From the NCBI GenBank assembly GCA_932294295.1, contig OW028578.1, positions 36,495,685-36,559,684 of the forward strand: a stretch of 64,000 nucleotides of DNA, in the 5' to 3' direction. Of the stretch, positions 44,716 through 53,277 are shown in pieces. This DNA is from Alitta virens. Its lineage: Eukaryota > Annelida > Polychaeta > Phyllodocida > Nereididae. The notes under the pieces were generated by a model. It ran no database searches. It saw nothing but the letters and a program-made list of their open reading frames with translations, and was not told where the DNA came from. The position numbers and the translations under genes were made by a program. Positions within the stretch are counted from its first letter, which is position 1, and the number at the start of each line of letters is the position of its first letter.

Positions 44716-45808
44716 TGCTCCCATCATTTATAAAATAACCCTACTGGGTTAAAAAAAAATTTTAAAAACCCTCCAATTCTAAAAAAAATCAGCAAAATGG
44801 CTGTACAAAATTATGATGTCACAAGCTTGCGTTCACGTCGCGACATTGTAAAACAGGTTACACATTATTGTTGCTTTTACAAGACTGTGTAACTTGTTGA
44901 CTAAAAGCTTCAAACTGACAGTTCCAACCCAACAATCAATTCAAAACCCACCACCAATCCTATCTATGTTTTCATTCCATTCATGATCAAATAAAATTTT
45001 CATCACCATCATCCCACTAGTTGTTTGTAGAATATGCTGATTAAATGAGAATAGTAATCAATGAGTTGGAATCTGTTAAACTTCAACTCTTTTGATAACC
45101 AGCTCCCCCAAATCAGCTGTTTAGTGGTTGTTAGGGGTTAAGTTGATATGATTTTCCTCCAAATTAAGCCAGATTACAAATGTCTCACAATTCGTCAATT
45201 CTACAAAAGAAAAGACGATCCAACACCATTACCTGGTATACCCGGTGTTTCATTAAAATTTCAGGAATTCATCAATCTGGATCCGGAATGGATCGAATTG
45301 TTGGATTGTGTGCGTTATGAAAACGCAGAGATTTGTCAATTCGAACATCCAAAAAATCACAAAATCTGTCAGAAATGTTTCTAGTGCTCCCATCATTTAT
45401 AAAATAACCCTACTGGGTTAAAAAAAAATTTTAAAAACCCTCCAATTCTAAAAAAAATCAGCAAAATGGCTGTACAAAATTATGATGTCACAAGCTTGCG
45501 TTCACGTCGCGACATTGTAAAACAGGTTACACATTATTGTTGCTTTTACAAGACTGTGTAACTTGTTGACTAAAAGCTTCAAACTGACAGTTCCAACCCA
45601 ACAATCAATTCAAAACCCACCACCAATCCTATCTATGTTTTCATTCCATTCATGATCAAATAAAATTTTCATCACCATCATCCCACTAGTTGTTTGTAGA
45701 ATATGCTGATTAAATGAGAATAGTAATCAATGAGTTGGAATCTGTTAAACTTCAACTCTTTTGATAACCAGCTCCCCCAAATCAGCTGTTTAGTGGTTGT
45801 TAGGGGTT
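44475..45808 (+). repeat. 669-bp tandem duplication
   Basis: The block from TGATATGATTTTCC to GTTAGGGGTT occurs at 44475-45139 and again at 45144-45808 with no difference that I could see. It includes the 3' half of the PC4-like gene and its 3' flank. Confidence 0.9.
45148..45384 (+). pseudogene. Truncated copy of the PC4-like gene
   Basis: 78 codons identical to the last 78 of the gene at 44191-44715, produced by the tandem duplication. It lacks the first half and a TATA box at promoter distance. It could still make a one-domain protein from its internal ATG, but there is no sign that it does. Confidence 0.6.
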
Positions 45809-45949
45809 CAACCAGCCATGGTTTGTCATAATAATGCTTTTTTGTACGGTTGAAAGCATTTGAGAATGTAGCTTATCGCACTGCTGCACACTGCTCTGCA
45901 CACTGCTCTGCACAATGTATAATTCCGTATTCTGGATATTCTGTGTTGA

Positions 45950-45957
45950 TATAAAAG
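45950..45957 (+). promoter_or_regulatory. TATA box of the ATPase gene
   Basis: TATAAAAG 33 bases before the ATPase ATG at 45990. It leaves almost no leader, as in the first gene. Confidence 0.5.
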
Positions 45958-45989
45958 TGCTAATATACGAAATATCTTAACATTTATTC

Positions 45990-46658
45990 ATGAGTTGTGA
46001 TACGGTAAACATGTTGGGGTTTGAACCCGGATCCACGCATATCTTATTTGGTCAGTCAGGATCGGGAAAGACTAATTTTATTAAGCGAATACTACAAAAT
46101 AAGGAGCATTTATTCGGTGAACAGCCACCATCTATTATAAAATATTACTATGGCATCTGGCAAAATACCTATAACCAAATACAAGAAATCATAGAAAACA
46201 TTAGTTTTCAGCAAGGATTACCTACTGAAGATGAATTGTTAGCATTTACTGATCCAGAAAAACATAGTTTGATAATTGTGGATGATCTCATGGATGAAGC
46301 AGCTAATTCCTCAGTTATGGAATTGTTATTTACAAGAATAAGTCACCATAGGAATTGCACATGTTTCTACATACTGCAGAATGCTTTCATTCAAGGAAAG
46401 AAGCAAGTGACAATAAATCTTAACACAAAATACATGGAAGTATTTCGTTCTCCTCGTAGTTTATTACAATTATCATATCTTAATAGTCAAATCTTCCCTC
46501 ATATCCCTGGATTGTTAATCCAAGCTTATAATGATATAATGAAAAATGAGCAGTACGGGTATCTCATTATAGATTTAACAGCGCAATGCCCTGATGAATT
46601 ACGACTCAGAACAAAAATATTCCCCATGGAAGATACTATTATATACAAAAAAGATTGA
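45990..46658 (+). CDS. ATP: Polinton packaging ATPase (FtsK/HerA type), element 2
   Basis: 222 residues. Walker A GQSGSGKT lies at about 21-28, Walker B HSLIIVDDLM at about 92-101, and the C-terminal motif is LRLRTKIFPMEDTIIY. It corresponds to A32-like genome-packaging ATPases, which pump DNA into the capsid. The upstream TATA box and the duplicated PC4 region separate it from gene 1. A GC-rich hairpin follows at about 46744-46768. No lesions are seen. Similarity to the element 1 copy is spread over the full length. Confidence 0.9.
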   Translation: MSCDTVNMLGFEPGSTHILFGQSGSGKTNFIKRILQNKEHLFGEQPPSIIKYYYGIWQNTYNQIQEIIENISFQQGLPTEDELLAFTDPEKHSLIIVDDLMDEAANSSVMELLFTRISHHRNCTCFYILQNAFIQGKKQVTINLNTKYMEVFRSPRSLLQLSYLNSQIFPHIPGLLIQAYNDIMKNEQYGYLIIDLTAQCPDELRLRTKIFPMEDTIIYKKD

Positions 46659-46743
46659 AATACCTAGTGCACCCACTGAAGCGATACCCTGAAGTAGCAG
46701 GCTGGAGCGTTCCGATTAACTATCGCTTGGTGCTTTATATTCG

Positions 46744-46768
46744 CCCGAGCGGGGCGCTCGCCCGCTCG
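46744..46768. other. GC-rich hairpin between ATPase and the membrane-protein gene
   Basis: CGAGCGGG and CCCGCTCG pair around a 7-base loop in otherwise AT-rich DNA. It lies about 90 bases after the ATPase stop. It may mark a transcript end, a binding site, or be incidental. Confidence 0.4.
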
Positions 46769-46829
46769 TGCGCGTCTAAATGATATAAATGAATGAAATA
46801 TAGGAAAGTAAATTAGTTACAGGGTCGGA

Positions 46830-47084
46830 ATGGAAGAGAGAACATCTAATTACGAAGAGTGGTATTGCTTCACACGTAAATGTCCGAAATCTCAGTTCGG
46901 ATTCATCAGTCAGATTATCGTAATTTATATCATCATTATTACTTCTGTAATCAACCTTTCCATAGAAAACGGTGATAAAACTCTCTGGTCTACATTGTTG
47001 GCTTCCAGCCTGGGCTGTCTCATGCCTAACCCTCGTTTGAAAGGGGTTAAAAATCACAAAATTAATGAAAATATTTTACCATGA
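46830..47084 (+). CDS. Polinton single-pass membrane protein, element 2
   Basis: 84 residues. The hydrophobic segment SQIIVIYIIIITSVINLS (about 28-45) is followed by LWSTLLASSLGCLMPNP. The element 1 protein at 20784-21104 shares both segments. The N-terminus is polar and charged. Its stop overlaps the next gene's start in ATGA (47081-47084). A small membrane or membrane-active virion protein is a guess from the hydrophobic helix. Confidence 0.7.
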   Translation: MEERTSNYEEWYCFTRKCPKSQFGFISQIIVIYIIIITSVINLSIENGDKTLWSTLLASSLGCLMPNPRLKGVKNHKINENILP

Positions 47085-47416
47085 AAAAAATTTTTTTTCA
47101 AAAAAAAAATTTTCAAACAAATTTTTTTCATCTACTTCTTTCTTGTAGCAAAAATCAAGCCATAGCCCTATTAGAAACGGCTAATGAAGAACAAGTAGCT
47201 AACACAGTAATCATCATATATAATATTACACTCAACTCCTCAGTATTATCACCTCAAACCCAAAAATTGCTTTCCAAACATAAAAAGTTAATTTCAAAAA
47301 TAACCAATAAAAAGAATTCCGATAAGAAGAATTATTCTATCATTAGAAATAATTCATCCAAGATTCACAACATTCTGCTATCAGCTAAAAAAATCCTGAT
47401 TAAAGTCTTAAAATGA
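47081..47416 (+). CDS. Polinton small helical protein, element 2
   Basis: 111 residues and Lys/Asn-rich. FFHLLLSCSKNQAIALLETA, then EEQVANTVIIIYNI and LLSKHKKLISKI parallel the element 1 protein at 16743-17069. It overlaps its upstream neighbour by ATGA and its downstream neighbour by ATGA (47413-47416), so three genes are chained. Reinitiation after termination would fit. The function is unknown. Confidence 0.65.
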   Translation: MKKIFFQKKNFQTNFFHLLLSCSKNQAIALLETANEEQVANTVIIIYNITLNSSVLSPQTQKLLSKHKKLISKITNKKNSDKKNYSIIRNNSSKIHNILLSAKKILIKVLK

Positions 47417-48021
47417 AGAAATACGTTTTAATTCCATTTACCAACAGTAGTGCAGCTGCAGCATCTGCAGTACCCGCAGCACCTGCAGCACCTGCAGTAC
47501 CCGCAGTAGCAACTGCAGCTGCTACAACAACAACTGCAGTACCCGCAGTATCAACTGCAGCTGCTACAACAACTGCAGTACCCGCAGTACCCACAGTACC
47601 TGCAGCTGCAGTACCTGCAGTACCTGCAGCAGCAGCTGCAGCAACTCCTAAACTAAGTTCTGATAGTATTCTGTCATCAATCCCTCAGAATATCAAATAT
47701 AAAGCTCGAGCTATACTACAACATATTGAGGATAATGACGAAAATATAACCTGGAATAAAAAGGGTGAGGTAATAATTAATCAAAATCTTATACCAAACA
47801 GTCACATCATTGATTTGATAAAATGCACGCTTTACCGTTATAAAAATGTACAACCAGAAGGTTTACATCAGTTTAGAGTAGCACTGCGAGATAGCAATAT
47901 ACCTCAAACTCTAGTTCAGAATGGCTCAGGGATAATTCGGAAACAAAGTTCACAGAGAAAACCACCACCCGGTGTTCCTATTACTGAAAAAAAAGAGAGA
48001 TGGATTTGGCACAAGATGTGA
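47413..48021 (+). CDS. Polinton 'VLIP' protein with Ala/Val/Pro repeat, element 2
   Basis: 202 residues. N-terminal KKYVLIPF is followed by about 80 residues of AVPAVPAA/ATTTTAVP repeats encoded by CTGCAGTACCCG-type units. Then comes a globular part with KYKARAILQHIEDNDENITW, IIDLIKCTLYRYKN and FRVALRDSNIP. The repeat occupies the position held by the QGTS repeat in the element 1 homologue, so the linker is replaced while the ends stay. It overlaps the integrase start by 22 bases (48000-48021). The function is unknown; recurrent in Polintons near capsid genes. Confidence 0.65.
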   Translation: MKKYVLIPFTNSSAAAASAVPAAPAAPAVPAVATAAATTTTAVPAVSTAAATTTAVPAVPTVPAAAVPAVPAAAAAATPKLSSDSILSSIPQNIKYKARAILQHIEDNDENITWNKKGEVIINQNLIPNSHIIDLIKCTLYRYKNVQPEGLHQFRVALRDSNIPQTLVQNGSGIIRKQSSQRKPPPGVPITEKKERWIWHKM

Positions 48022-49112
48022 GAAACTATCTTCTGGAAAAATTTCAAGATTTTAACTTTCCTGGAGCCTATAGTAGCGTTGATAAATTCTACAGAGCTAT
48101 AAAAAAAGATAATAAACATATCTTAACCAGAAAACAAATCAAAGAATTTCTACAAAGTCGAGAGTATTACACATTACTTAGACAAGTGAATACTAACTTT
48201 GTTAGAAATCGAGTTGTAACTCCATATATCGGTTATCAAATAGACTTGGATACAGCTCATATACCGCAGTACGATAAAGATAATTCCGGATATATCTACA
48301 TCTTAGCTGGGATTGATTGCTTCAGTAAAGTTGCTCATACAGTAGCTTTGAAAAGTTTGAAATCGCAAGAATTTGTCCCAGCTTTAAAAAGCTTGTTGTT
48401 AAAATTAGGGACTATAACCAACTGTCGTTCTGATAGAGGTCCCGAGTTCAGATCCCGTGCGACACAGAATTTATTCAAGAAACTGAGAATAAATCATTTT
48501 TTTACTAATAATACAGAAACAAAAGCCAACATAGTTGAGAGATTTTTCAAGACTTTAAAAAAGTTATTGTTTACCTATATGCTTGCTCAAAATACACACA
48601 AATGGGTTGATCAGTTGCAGAAAGCAACAAATTCCTACAATCACTCTTATCATAGCAGTATTAAACAGACTCCTGCTTCCGTTACAGTATCGGATGAATA
48701 CAAAATATGGAAGCAGTTATACGAAACGAAGCAGCCTGATAAGATACAAACCGATTTTCGTTTTAATATACACGATACGGTTAGGATAAGTGTAGTCAGA
48801 CACCCATTCATGAGAGCATTTGACGAATCGTGGACAAGAGAACATTTCATCATTGCTGATAGAATTATGAGAGATATCAAACCAATCTATGTAGTAAAAG
48901 ACTTGAAAAACGAAGTCTTAAACGGACATTTCCAAGAAAACGAGCTGCAGAAAGTGGTAGTTGATGATAATCAGACTTACCTCATAGAAAAAATACTTAA
49001 AAAGAAACGAGATAAAGTGTTGGTTAAATGGTTAGGTTGGCCTAAGAAACACTCGACATGGATGAAAAAAAGTGAAATAGAACATCTCCAAAAAGCTCCA
49101 CTAGTGACCTAG
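48000..49112 (+). CDS. INT: Polinton retroviral-type integrase with chromodomain
   Basis: 370 residues. The catalytic triad is Asp82 (YQIDLDTAH), Asp145 (NCRSDRGPEF) and Glu180 (KANIVERFFKTLK), with the last two 35 apart. An SH3-like region with DTVRISVVRHPFMRAFDESW follows, and a C-terminal chromodomain YLIEKILKKK..VLVKWLGWPKKHSTWM at about 325-360. The enzyme joins the element ends to a 6-bp staggered target, in agreement with the AATGAG duplication. The chromodomain probably guides insertion to marked chromatin. It is intact, unlike the copy in element 1. Confidence 0.93.
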   Translation: MDLAQDVRNYLLEKFQDFNFPGAYSSVDKFYRAIKKDNKHILTRKQIKEFLQSREYYTLLRQVNTNFVRNRVVTPYIGYQIDLDTAHIPQYDKDNSGYIYILAGIDCFSKVAHTVALKSLKSQEFVPALKSLLLKLGTITNCRSDRGPEFRSRATQNLFKKLRINHFFTNNTETKANIVERFFKTLKKLLFTYMLAQNTHKWVDQLQKATNSYNHSYHSSIKQTPASVTVSDEYKIWKQLYETKQPDKIQTDFRFNIHDTVRISVVRHPFMRAFDESWTREHFIIADRIMRDIKPIYVVKDLKNEVLNGHFQENELQKVVVDDNQTYLIEKILKKKRDKVLVKWLGWPKKHSTWMKKSEIEHLQKAPLVT

Positions 49113-49435
49113 TATTGTGTCCTAGTCTTGTGACCTAGTCTTGTGTCCTAGTCTTGTGGCCTGTGGCCTAGTCTTGTGACCTGTGACCTAGTCTTGTGAC
49201 CTAGTTTTGTGACCTAGTCTTGTGGCCTAGTCTTGTGACCTAGTTTTGTGACCTAGTTTTGTGACCTAGACTAAGAACTGGTACATCCAGGTCTCCAATC
49301 CTGGGGTTCCAACCCAAGGCTGTAACCCTGGGGTTCCAAACCCGGGGTTCCAAACCCAGGGTAGGGCTTACTGTTATGCGCGTTCTTGCGTGCACTGTTG
49401 CGTGCACACTTGGGTGCATCTTGGGTGCACTCTTG
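49108..49435. repeat. Repeat field between integrase and penton genes
   Basis: Twelve or so GTCTTGTGACCTA units (49108-49270) are followed by GGGGTTCCAAACCC repeats (about 49300-49365) and GTGCACTCTTG-type units. Non-coding. It would break the gene chain into two transcription units. Confidence 0.8.
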
Positions 49436-49495
49436 CTTACAAGTACCCGGTAGTATATTACACAGTGGTGAATGAGAAAAAGAACATTCTTAATC

Positions 49496-49915
49496 ATGAC
49501 ATCGTTTGTGGTGTATGCTTCTAGTACAGATAGTAAAAATATTTTCACTGACAATAATCCTAATGATTTTATAGTGCAACTAGATAGAAATATCAACCTC
49601 TGCGCGGAATCTTATGTGGAATTGCTAGACATTAGATGTAAAATTAACGAAAGAACCAAAGAAGAGATATATATTTTTAGCGATGTGTGTCAGGAATCTT
49701 TTCTATACGGAAAATTGTCACCAGTCTTGCGAGTTTTTCAATTACCGGGGTTGAAGGTTTCTCACACAGAATTCATACGCCCGATTAAATTGAAAACTAT
49801 TCAAGGACAACTCAATCGCTTCAGAATATATATAAAACCCAGAGAAACCACATCACCACCACTATCACTTTCGGAACTGAACGTAACACTTCGTTTTCAC
49901 AATGTCAGTTATTAA
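49496..49915 (+). CDS. mCP: Penton-like minor capsid protein, element 2
   Basis: 139 residues from the second ATG. This start is preferred over 49472 because MTSFVVYASSTDSKN then aligns with the start of the element 1 protein. NNPNDFIVQLDRNINL and SYVELLDIRCKI are the first strands of the family's single jelly-roll. LSELNVTLRFHNVSY is the end strand. It would sit at the capsid vertices. It overlaps the following basic-protein gene by 14 bases. Confidence 0.65.
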   Translation: MTSFVVYASSTDSKNIFTDNNPNDFIVQLDRNINLCAESYVELLDIRCKINERTKEEIYIFSDVCQESFLYGKLSPVLRVFQLPGLKVSHTEFIRPIKLKTIQGQLNRFRIYIKPRETTSPPLSLSELNVTLRFHNVSY

Positions 49916-50195
49916 TGATTACGATAGTTGGAAAAAGCATTACGCTGCAATGATTGATGGAAAAATTTTACCAAATCAAAAAATATTTGTGGTAAACGAT
50001 TCAACTACTCAATCGGGCAAAGGTTTGCAAGTTGTAACTGCAGCCGCACAGAAAGATAACATGTCACGCTCTATCATTAACAAAGCTATAAAATCGAGTA
50101 AAAAGAAAAAATCGTCTCAGTCTAGATCTAAACACCGGAGCAAGAACACTAAAACTAGACAGACTAAGAAAAAGGTTGTAAGAAGGAGACGATAA
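49902..50195 (+). CDS. Small basic protein (core-like), element 2
   Basis: 97 residues. The N-terminal half (YDSWKKHYAAMIDGK and GKGLQVVTAAAQ) is globular. The last third is Lys/Arg/Ser-rich (SSKKKKSSQSRSKHRSK and VVRRRR). The gene at 18313-18900 in element 1 has the same plan with a longer linker. It lies between penton and major capsid genes. The composition suits a DNA-condensing core protein; this is inference. Confidence 0.6.
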   Translation: MSVINDYDSWKKHYAAMIDGKILPNQKIFVVNDSTTQSGKGLQVVTAAAQKDNMSRSIINKAIKSSKKKKSSQSRSKHRSKNTKTRQTKKKVVRRRR

Positions 50196-50196
50196 A

Positions 50197-51516
50197 ATGC
50201 AAGCTCACGATGATTCTCTCAACCTTTTTTGCGTACAACCTACCAACAAAGCAATATCGCAATCTCAAATGATAGAACATCTTCCAATCTCACAACTATC
50301 CAGCGGATGTGTGGAATTTAGTGTAACTTCACAAAATTTTATCGACTTTTCCCGTTCACACATTCAACTTAGGTGTAAAATTGTTATAGGGGAGAATGAT
50401 CCTATCAAATTTGTTGAATCATTGGAGAAATATGATGCTACCGGTGATGTAGCACCTACAAATTGTTTAATCGCATCAATGTTTCAGAAAGTTGACCTCA
50501 GTTTACAACATCAATCGATATCTAATGATATCCCTACTTACTGCTATCCTTATAAATATATGCTGGATACTCTTTTAACGAGTAAAGTAGACGAACAACT
50601 GGGAATATTATTCACCAAAGATCTAAGTACTGCGATAAATACTTGTAGTAATTTCAAGGCAGTAGCAGGAACTGATAATGCCGTTACGGATGGGAACCCT
50701 GCATTGAAAAAAAGAACAAAGTTTGTTAACCAGGGGCAAGAGTTTGTTATGACTGGATCTATTGGAGTGGATTTCATGAAACAGAAAAGGTTATTATTAC
50801 ACAACACCAACATTGGATTGAAATTTTGGCCTTCTACACCCGAATTTTCCTTGCTCTCTTCCGAATTAACACAAAAATTTAATATTAAAATATTGGATGC
50901 TAAGCTAGTGTTATGTCATGTTACCTTAGACCCAGCAGTTGGTGTTGCTATCAGTGATGCCCTAAAACTTAAATCAGCTCAATATCCTTATATCAATTCA
51001 AAAATGCGAACTCACACTATAGCTAAAGGTAGTCAAGTGGCTACGATTAATGATTTATTCGGAACCGAATGCCCAGAACAATTAATCGTTTGTATGGCTA
51101 AATCTGCAGCTGTCAGTGGCTCATTCCAACACAATCCATATTTTTTTAGTCACTTTAACATCAGTGAGATAGGATTGTATTTAAACAACATTTCTCTCCC
51201 AGCTAAACCACTTCAAGTTAAATTCGGTGATACAGCTTACCAATCTCATTATTTAGAGGCTTGGCAGAGACTTCACAGACTGAACCCAGACTCTATCATT
51301 TCTTTCGAAGATTTCCATAGAGGATACACAATATTCTGCTTCGATCTAGGGAATAGAGAAAATTTTGAAGAGTTGCTTCCAATTTCGCACACAGGAACAA
51401 CCAAACTCGAACTTAGATTTTCAAAAGCTCTGGAAGACTCAATAGTAGTCTTTCTGTATGGGAAATTTAAAGGCTTGTTGAGTATCGATGCTGCACGAAA
51501 CATTACTACACAATGA
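50197..51516 (+). CDS. MCP: Polinton major capsid protein (double jelly-roll)
   Basis: 439 residues. The start MQAHDDSLNLFCVQPTN, the early strand GCVEFSVTSQNFIDFSRSHI, and later YCYPYKYMLDTLLTS and HYLEAWQRLHRL have the spacing and composition of Polinton double jelly-roll capsid proteins. Gene position (after the basic protein and directly before the protease, with an ATGA overlap at 51513-51516) is the usual context. It would build the hexameric capsomers. No lesions. Element 1 lacks this gene. Confidence 0.8.
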   Translation: MQAHDDSLNLFCVQPTNKAISQSQMIEHLPISQLSSGCVEFSVTSQNFIDFSRSHIQLRCKIVIGENDPIKFVESLEKYDATGDVAPTNCLIASMFQKVDLSLQHQSISNDIPTYCYPYKYMLDTLLTSKVDEQLGILFTKDLSTAINTCSNFKAVAGTDNAVTDGNPALKKRTKFVNQGQEFVMTGSIGVDFMKQKRLLLHNTNIGLKFWPSTPEFSLLSSELTQKFNIKILDAKLVLCHVTLDPAVGVAISDALKLKSAQYPYINSKMRTHTIAKGSQVATINDLFGTECPEQLIVCMAKSAAVSGSFQHNPYFFSHFNISEIGLYLNNISLPAKPLQVKFGDTAYQSHYLEAWQRLHRLNPDSIISFEDFHRGYTIFCFDLGNRENFEELLPISHTGTTKLELRFSKALEDSIVVFLYGKFKGLLSIDAARNITTQ

Positions 51517-51947
51517 ACACTTCGGAAATAACTAACATTTTACGTAGACACTATCCAGAGTTTGGTGGGGTTTACCCTGCTAACCATATTCATTTAATCA
51601 AAGATAACACTATAGCTATATTGAATACCGATGAAGCCAATAGTGCAGGTACTCATTGGGTTGCTGTATTTGTGAATAATCATACTTGCGAATTTTTTGA
51701 TTCTTTGGGTGAAAACCCGGAAAACTATCATTCTTATTGGCACAAGTTTTTAATTAAAAAGTGCGGTAGGTACGTATACAATGATATCGCTCTTCAAAAC
51801 CTTAAATCCGATGACTGCGGTAAATTTTGTATATTCTATACTATTTTGCGTAGTCAGGGAATAGAATTTTCTTCTATCGTTCGTTTGTTGAAAAATGTGA
51901 ATCTTGATAGTTTTATATATTCTCTAATGTATGAGAGCGTTATCTGA
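51513..51947 (+). CDS. PRO: Adenain-type (C5/Ulp1-like) maturation protease
   Basis: 144 residues. The catalytic set is visible: His48 in AGTHWVAVF, Asp63 in EFFDSLGENP, Gln95 in IALQNLKS and Cys102 in DDCGKFCIFY. Order and spacing match adenovirus-like proteases of Polintons, which cleave capsid precursors. The start ATG overlaps the capsid gene's stop. The end is followed by the hairpin repeats at 52035. Confidence 0.9.
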   Translation: MNTSEITNILRRHYPEFGGVYPANHIHLIKDNTIAILNTDEANSAGTHWVAVFVNNHTCEFFDSLGENPENYHSYWHKFLIKKCGRYVYNDIALQNLKSDDCGKFCIFYTILRSQGIEFSSIVRLLKNVNLDSFIYSLMYESVI

Positions 51948-52034
51948 CCTCTGTCGCGGTATTAAGTTACCCATAAGTCAAAATAACGCACTGAAAAAAT
52001 AAAACCGCAAAAAAAAAAATTTCAATTTTCAAAA

Positions 52035-52220
52035 GTTATGATGTCACTGGCAGGATTGAGAAATCTGTAAACATCATGACACCAAAAAAAAATAAAATAA
52101 AAAAGTTATGATGTCACTGGCAGGATTGAGAAATCTGTAAACATCATAACACCAAAAAAATAAAATAAAAAAAGTTATGATGTCACTGGCAGGATTGAGA
52201 AATCTGTAAACATCATAACA
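52035..52220. repeat. Three tandem 70-bp units, each a hairpin
   Basis: Each unit starts GTTATGATGT and, about 36 bases on, has ACATCATAAC (ACATCATGAC in the first), a 10-bp inverted repeat. Units are joined by A-rich ACCAAAAAAAATAAAATAAA. They lie at the convergent ends of the virion block and the RING gene. Confidence 0.85.
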
Positions 52221-52347
52221 CCAAAAAATAATATTTAGGACTAGTGACACTGTACTTTGGGGAACCTCCACGTGGTCAGTGTTGGATACAACTGTTTATC
52301 ACTTTTTAAAAAGTAATAAATAGTTGGAACTAATACCCCAAAACTAG

Positions 52348-53010
52348 TTAAAATCTCGAAAATTCATCAGCTTCCCACTCAACACTCTCCAATCTACCAT
52401 TAACAATTCTAACCATTGCATCAGAGATGGTTTGAAATGAGACTCTGCTGTAATCCACCACCATCTCATCAATTGATGAGTCATAATAAATTGAAGGTCC
52501 TACCTGAAAGTCTTCCGTTTCAAAAATATCCTGTGGTGATCCAACACTTACCTGAGGATCTCCACCCTCCCCAGCTTCCAGCTGATCCACCTCTAATACC
52601 ACCATTTCCCTCTCAATTCCTATCTCCGAATTCTCCTCAGCTTCCAGCATTGAATTCTCCCCCGAATTCTCCTCCGAATTCTCCTCCGAATTCTCCTCCG
52701 AATTCTCCTCCGAATTCTCCTCCGAATTCTCCTCCGAATTCTCCTCCGAATTCTCCTCCGAATTCTCCTCCGCTTCCAGCATTGGATTCTCCTGCGCTTC
52801 CAGCATTGGATTCTCCTCCAAATTCTCATGTAAAAATTTGCTTAATTCTTCAAAAAGCCACTCTTTACGACAGTGTGGACATTTCAAAGCACCATAAATG
52901 ACGAAATCGAAATTATTAATGTATGCTGAACAACATGAGTGGTGAATTATGGCATTACAGCAGAACAATTGCTTACCACCATCTACCAAACATATTACAC
53001 ACACATCCAT
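52348..53010 (-). CDS. RING-finger protein with EENS repeats (Polinton cargo)
   Basis: 220 residues. Residues 4-47 have CVIC, then CCNAIIHHSCC and CPHC, which is a C3HC4/RING-CH-like zinc site starting right after the initiator Met-Asp-Val. A run of about ten EENS tetrapeptides encoded by the 12-bp unit GAATTCTCCTCC follows, then an acidic C-terminus ending VEWEADEFSRF. RING domains recruit E2 enzymes for ubiquitin transfer. Viral RING proteins often redirect host proteins to degradation. It is on the opposite strand to the virion genes and outside the core set. Origin from the host or a virus is unknown. Confidence 0.7.
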   Translation of the reverse strand: MDVCVICLVDGGKQLFCCNAIIHHSCCSAYINNFDFVIYGALKCPHCRKEWLFEELSKFLHENLEENPMLEAQENPMLEAEENSEENSEENSEENSEENSEENSEENSEENSEENSGENSMLEAEENSEIGIEREMVVLEVDQLEAGEGGDPQVSVGSPQDIFETEDFQVGPSIYYDSSIDEMVVDYSRVSFQTISDAMVRIVNGRLESVEWEADEFSRF

Positions 53011-53165
53011 GTTAGTGATCTCTTTCCTGTAGTGGACTAATCACAACTGAAGTGAAATTTGAAAAAATCCCTAGTTCGCATAATTTAAAAAAATGCAGTG
53101 ATGTGTGCATGTGTGCAATGGGGTATGGATCAATAAATTGAACCAAAACCCTTTCATTTCCTAAA

Positions 53166-53277
53166 ATATAACCCATGTGGGTGCATTACATTCATTAAGT
53201 GCATTCAAAAAATTGCTGAGGATATAACCCATGTGGGTGCATTACATTCATTAAGTGCATTCAAAAAATTGCTGAGG
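53166..53277. repeat. 56-bp tandem duplication upstream of the RING gene
   Basis: ATATAACCCATGTGGGTGCA..GCTGAGG occurs at 53166-53221 and 53222-53277 without change. The unit contains ACCCATGTGGGT, a 12-bp palindrome, so two such sites lie in the presumed promoter side of the RING gene. Confidence 0.85.

Noticed and set aside
47400..47594. Ala/Val-rich minus-strand ORF
   Set aside because: Shadow of the repeat in the VLIP protein.
52416..52901. Pro/Ser-rich plus-strand ORF (PPNS repeats)
   Set aside because: Shadow of the RING gene's EENS repeat on the other strand.
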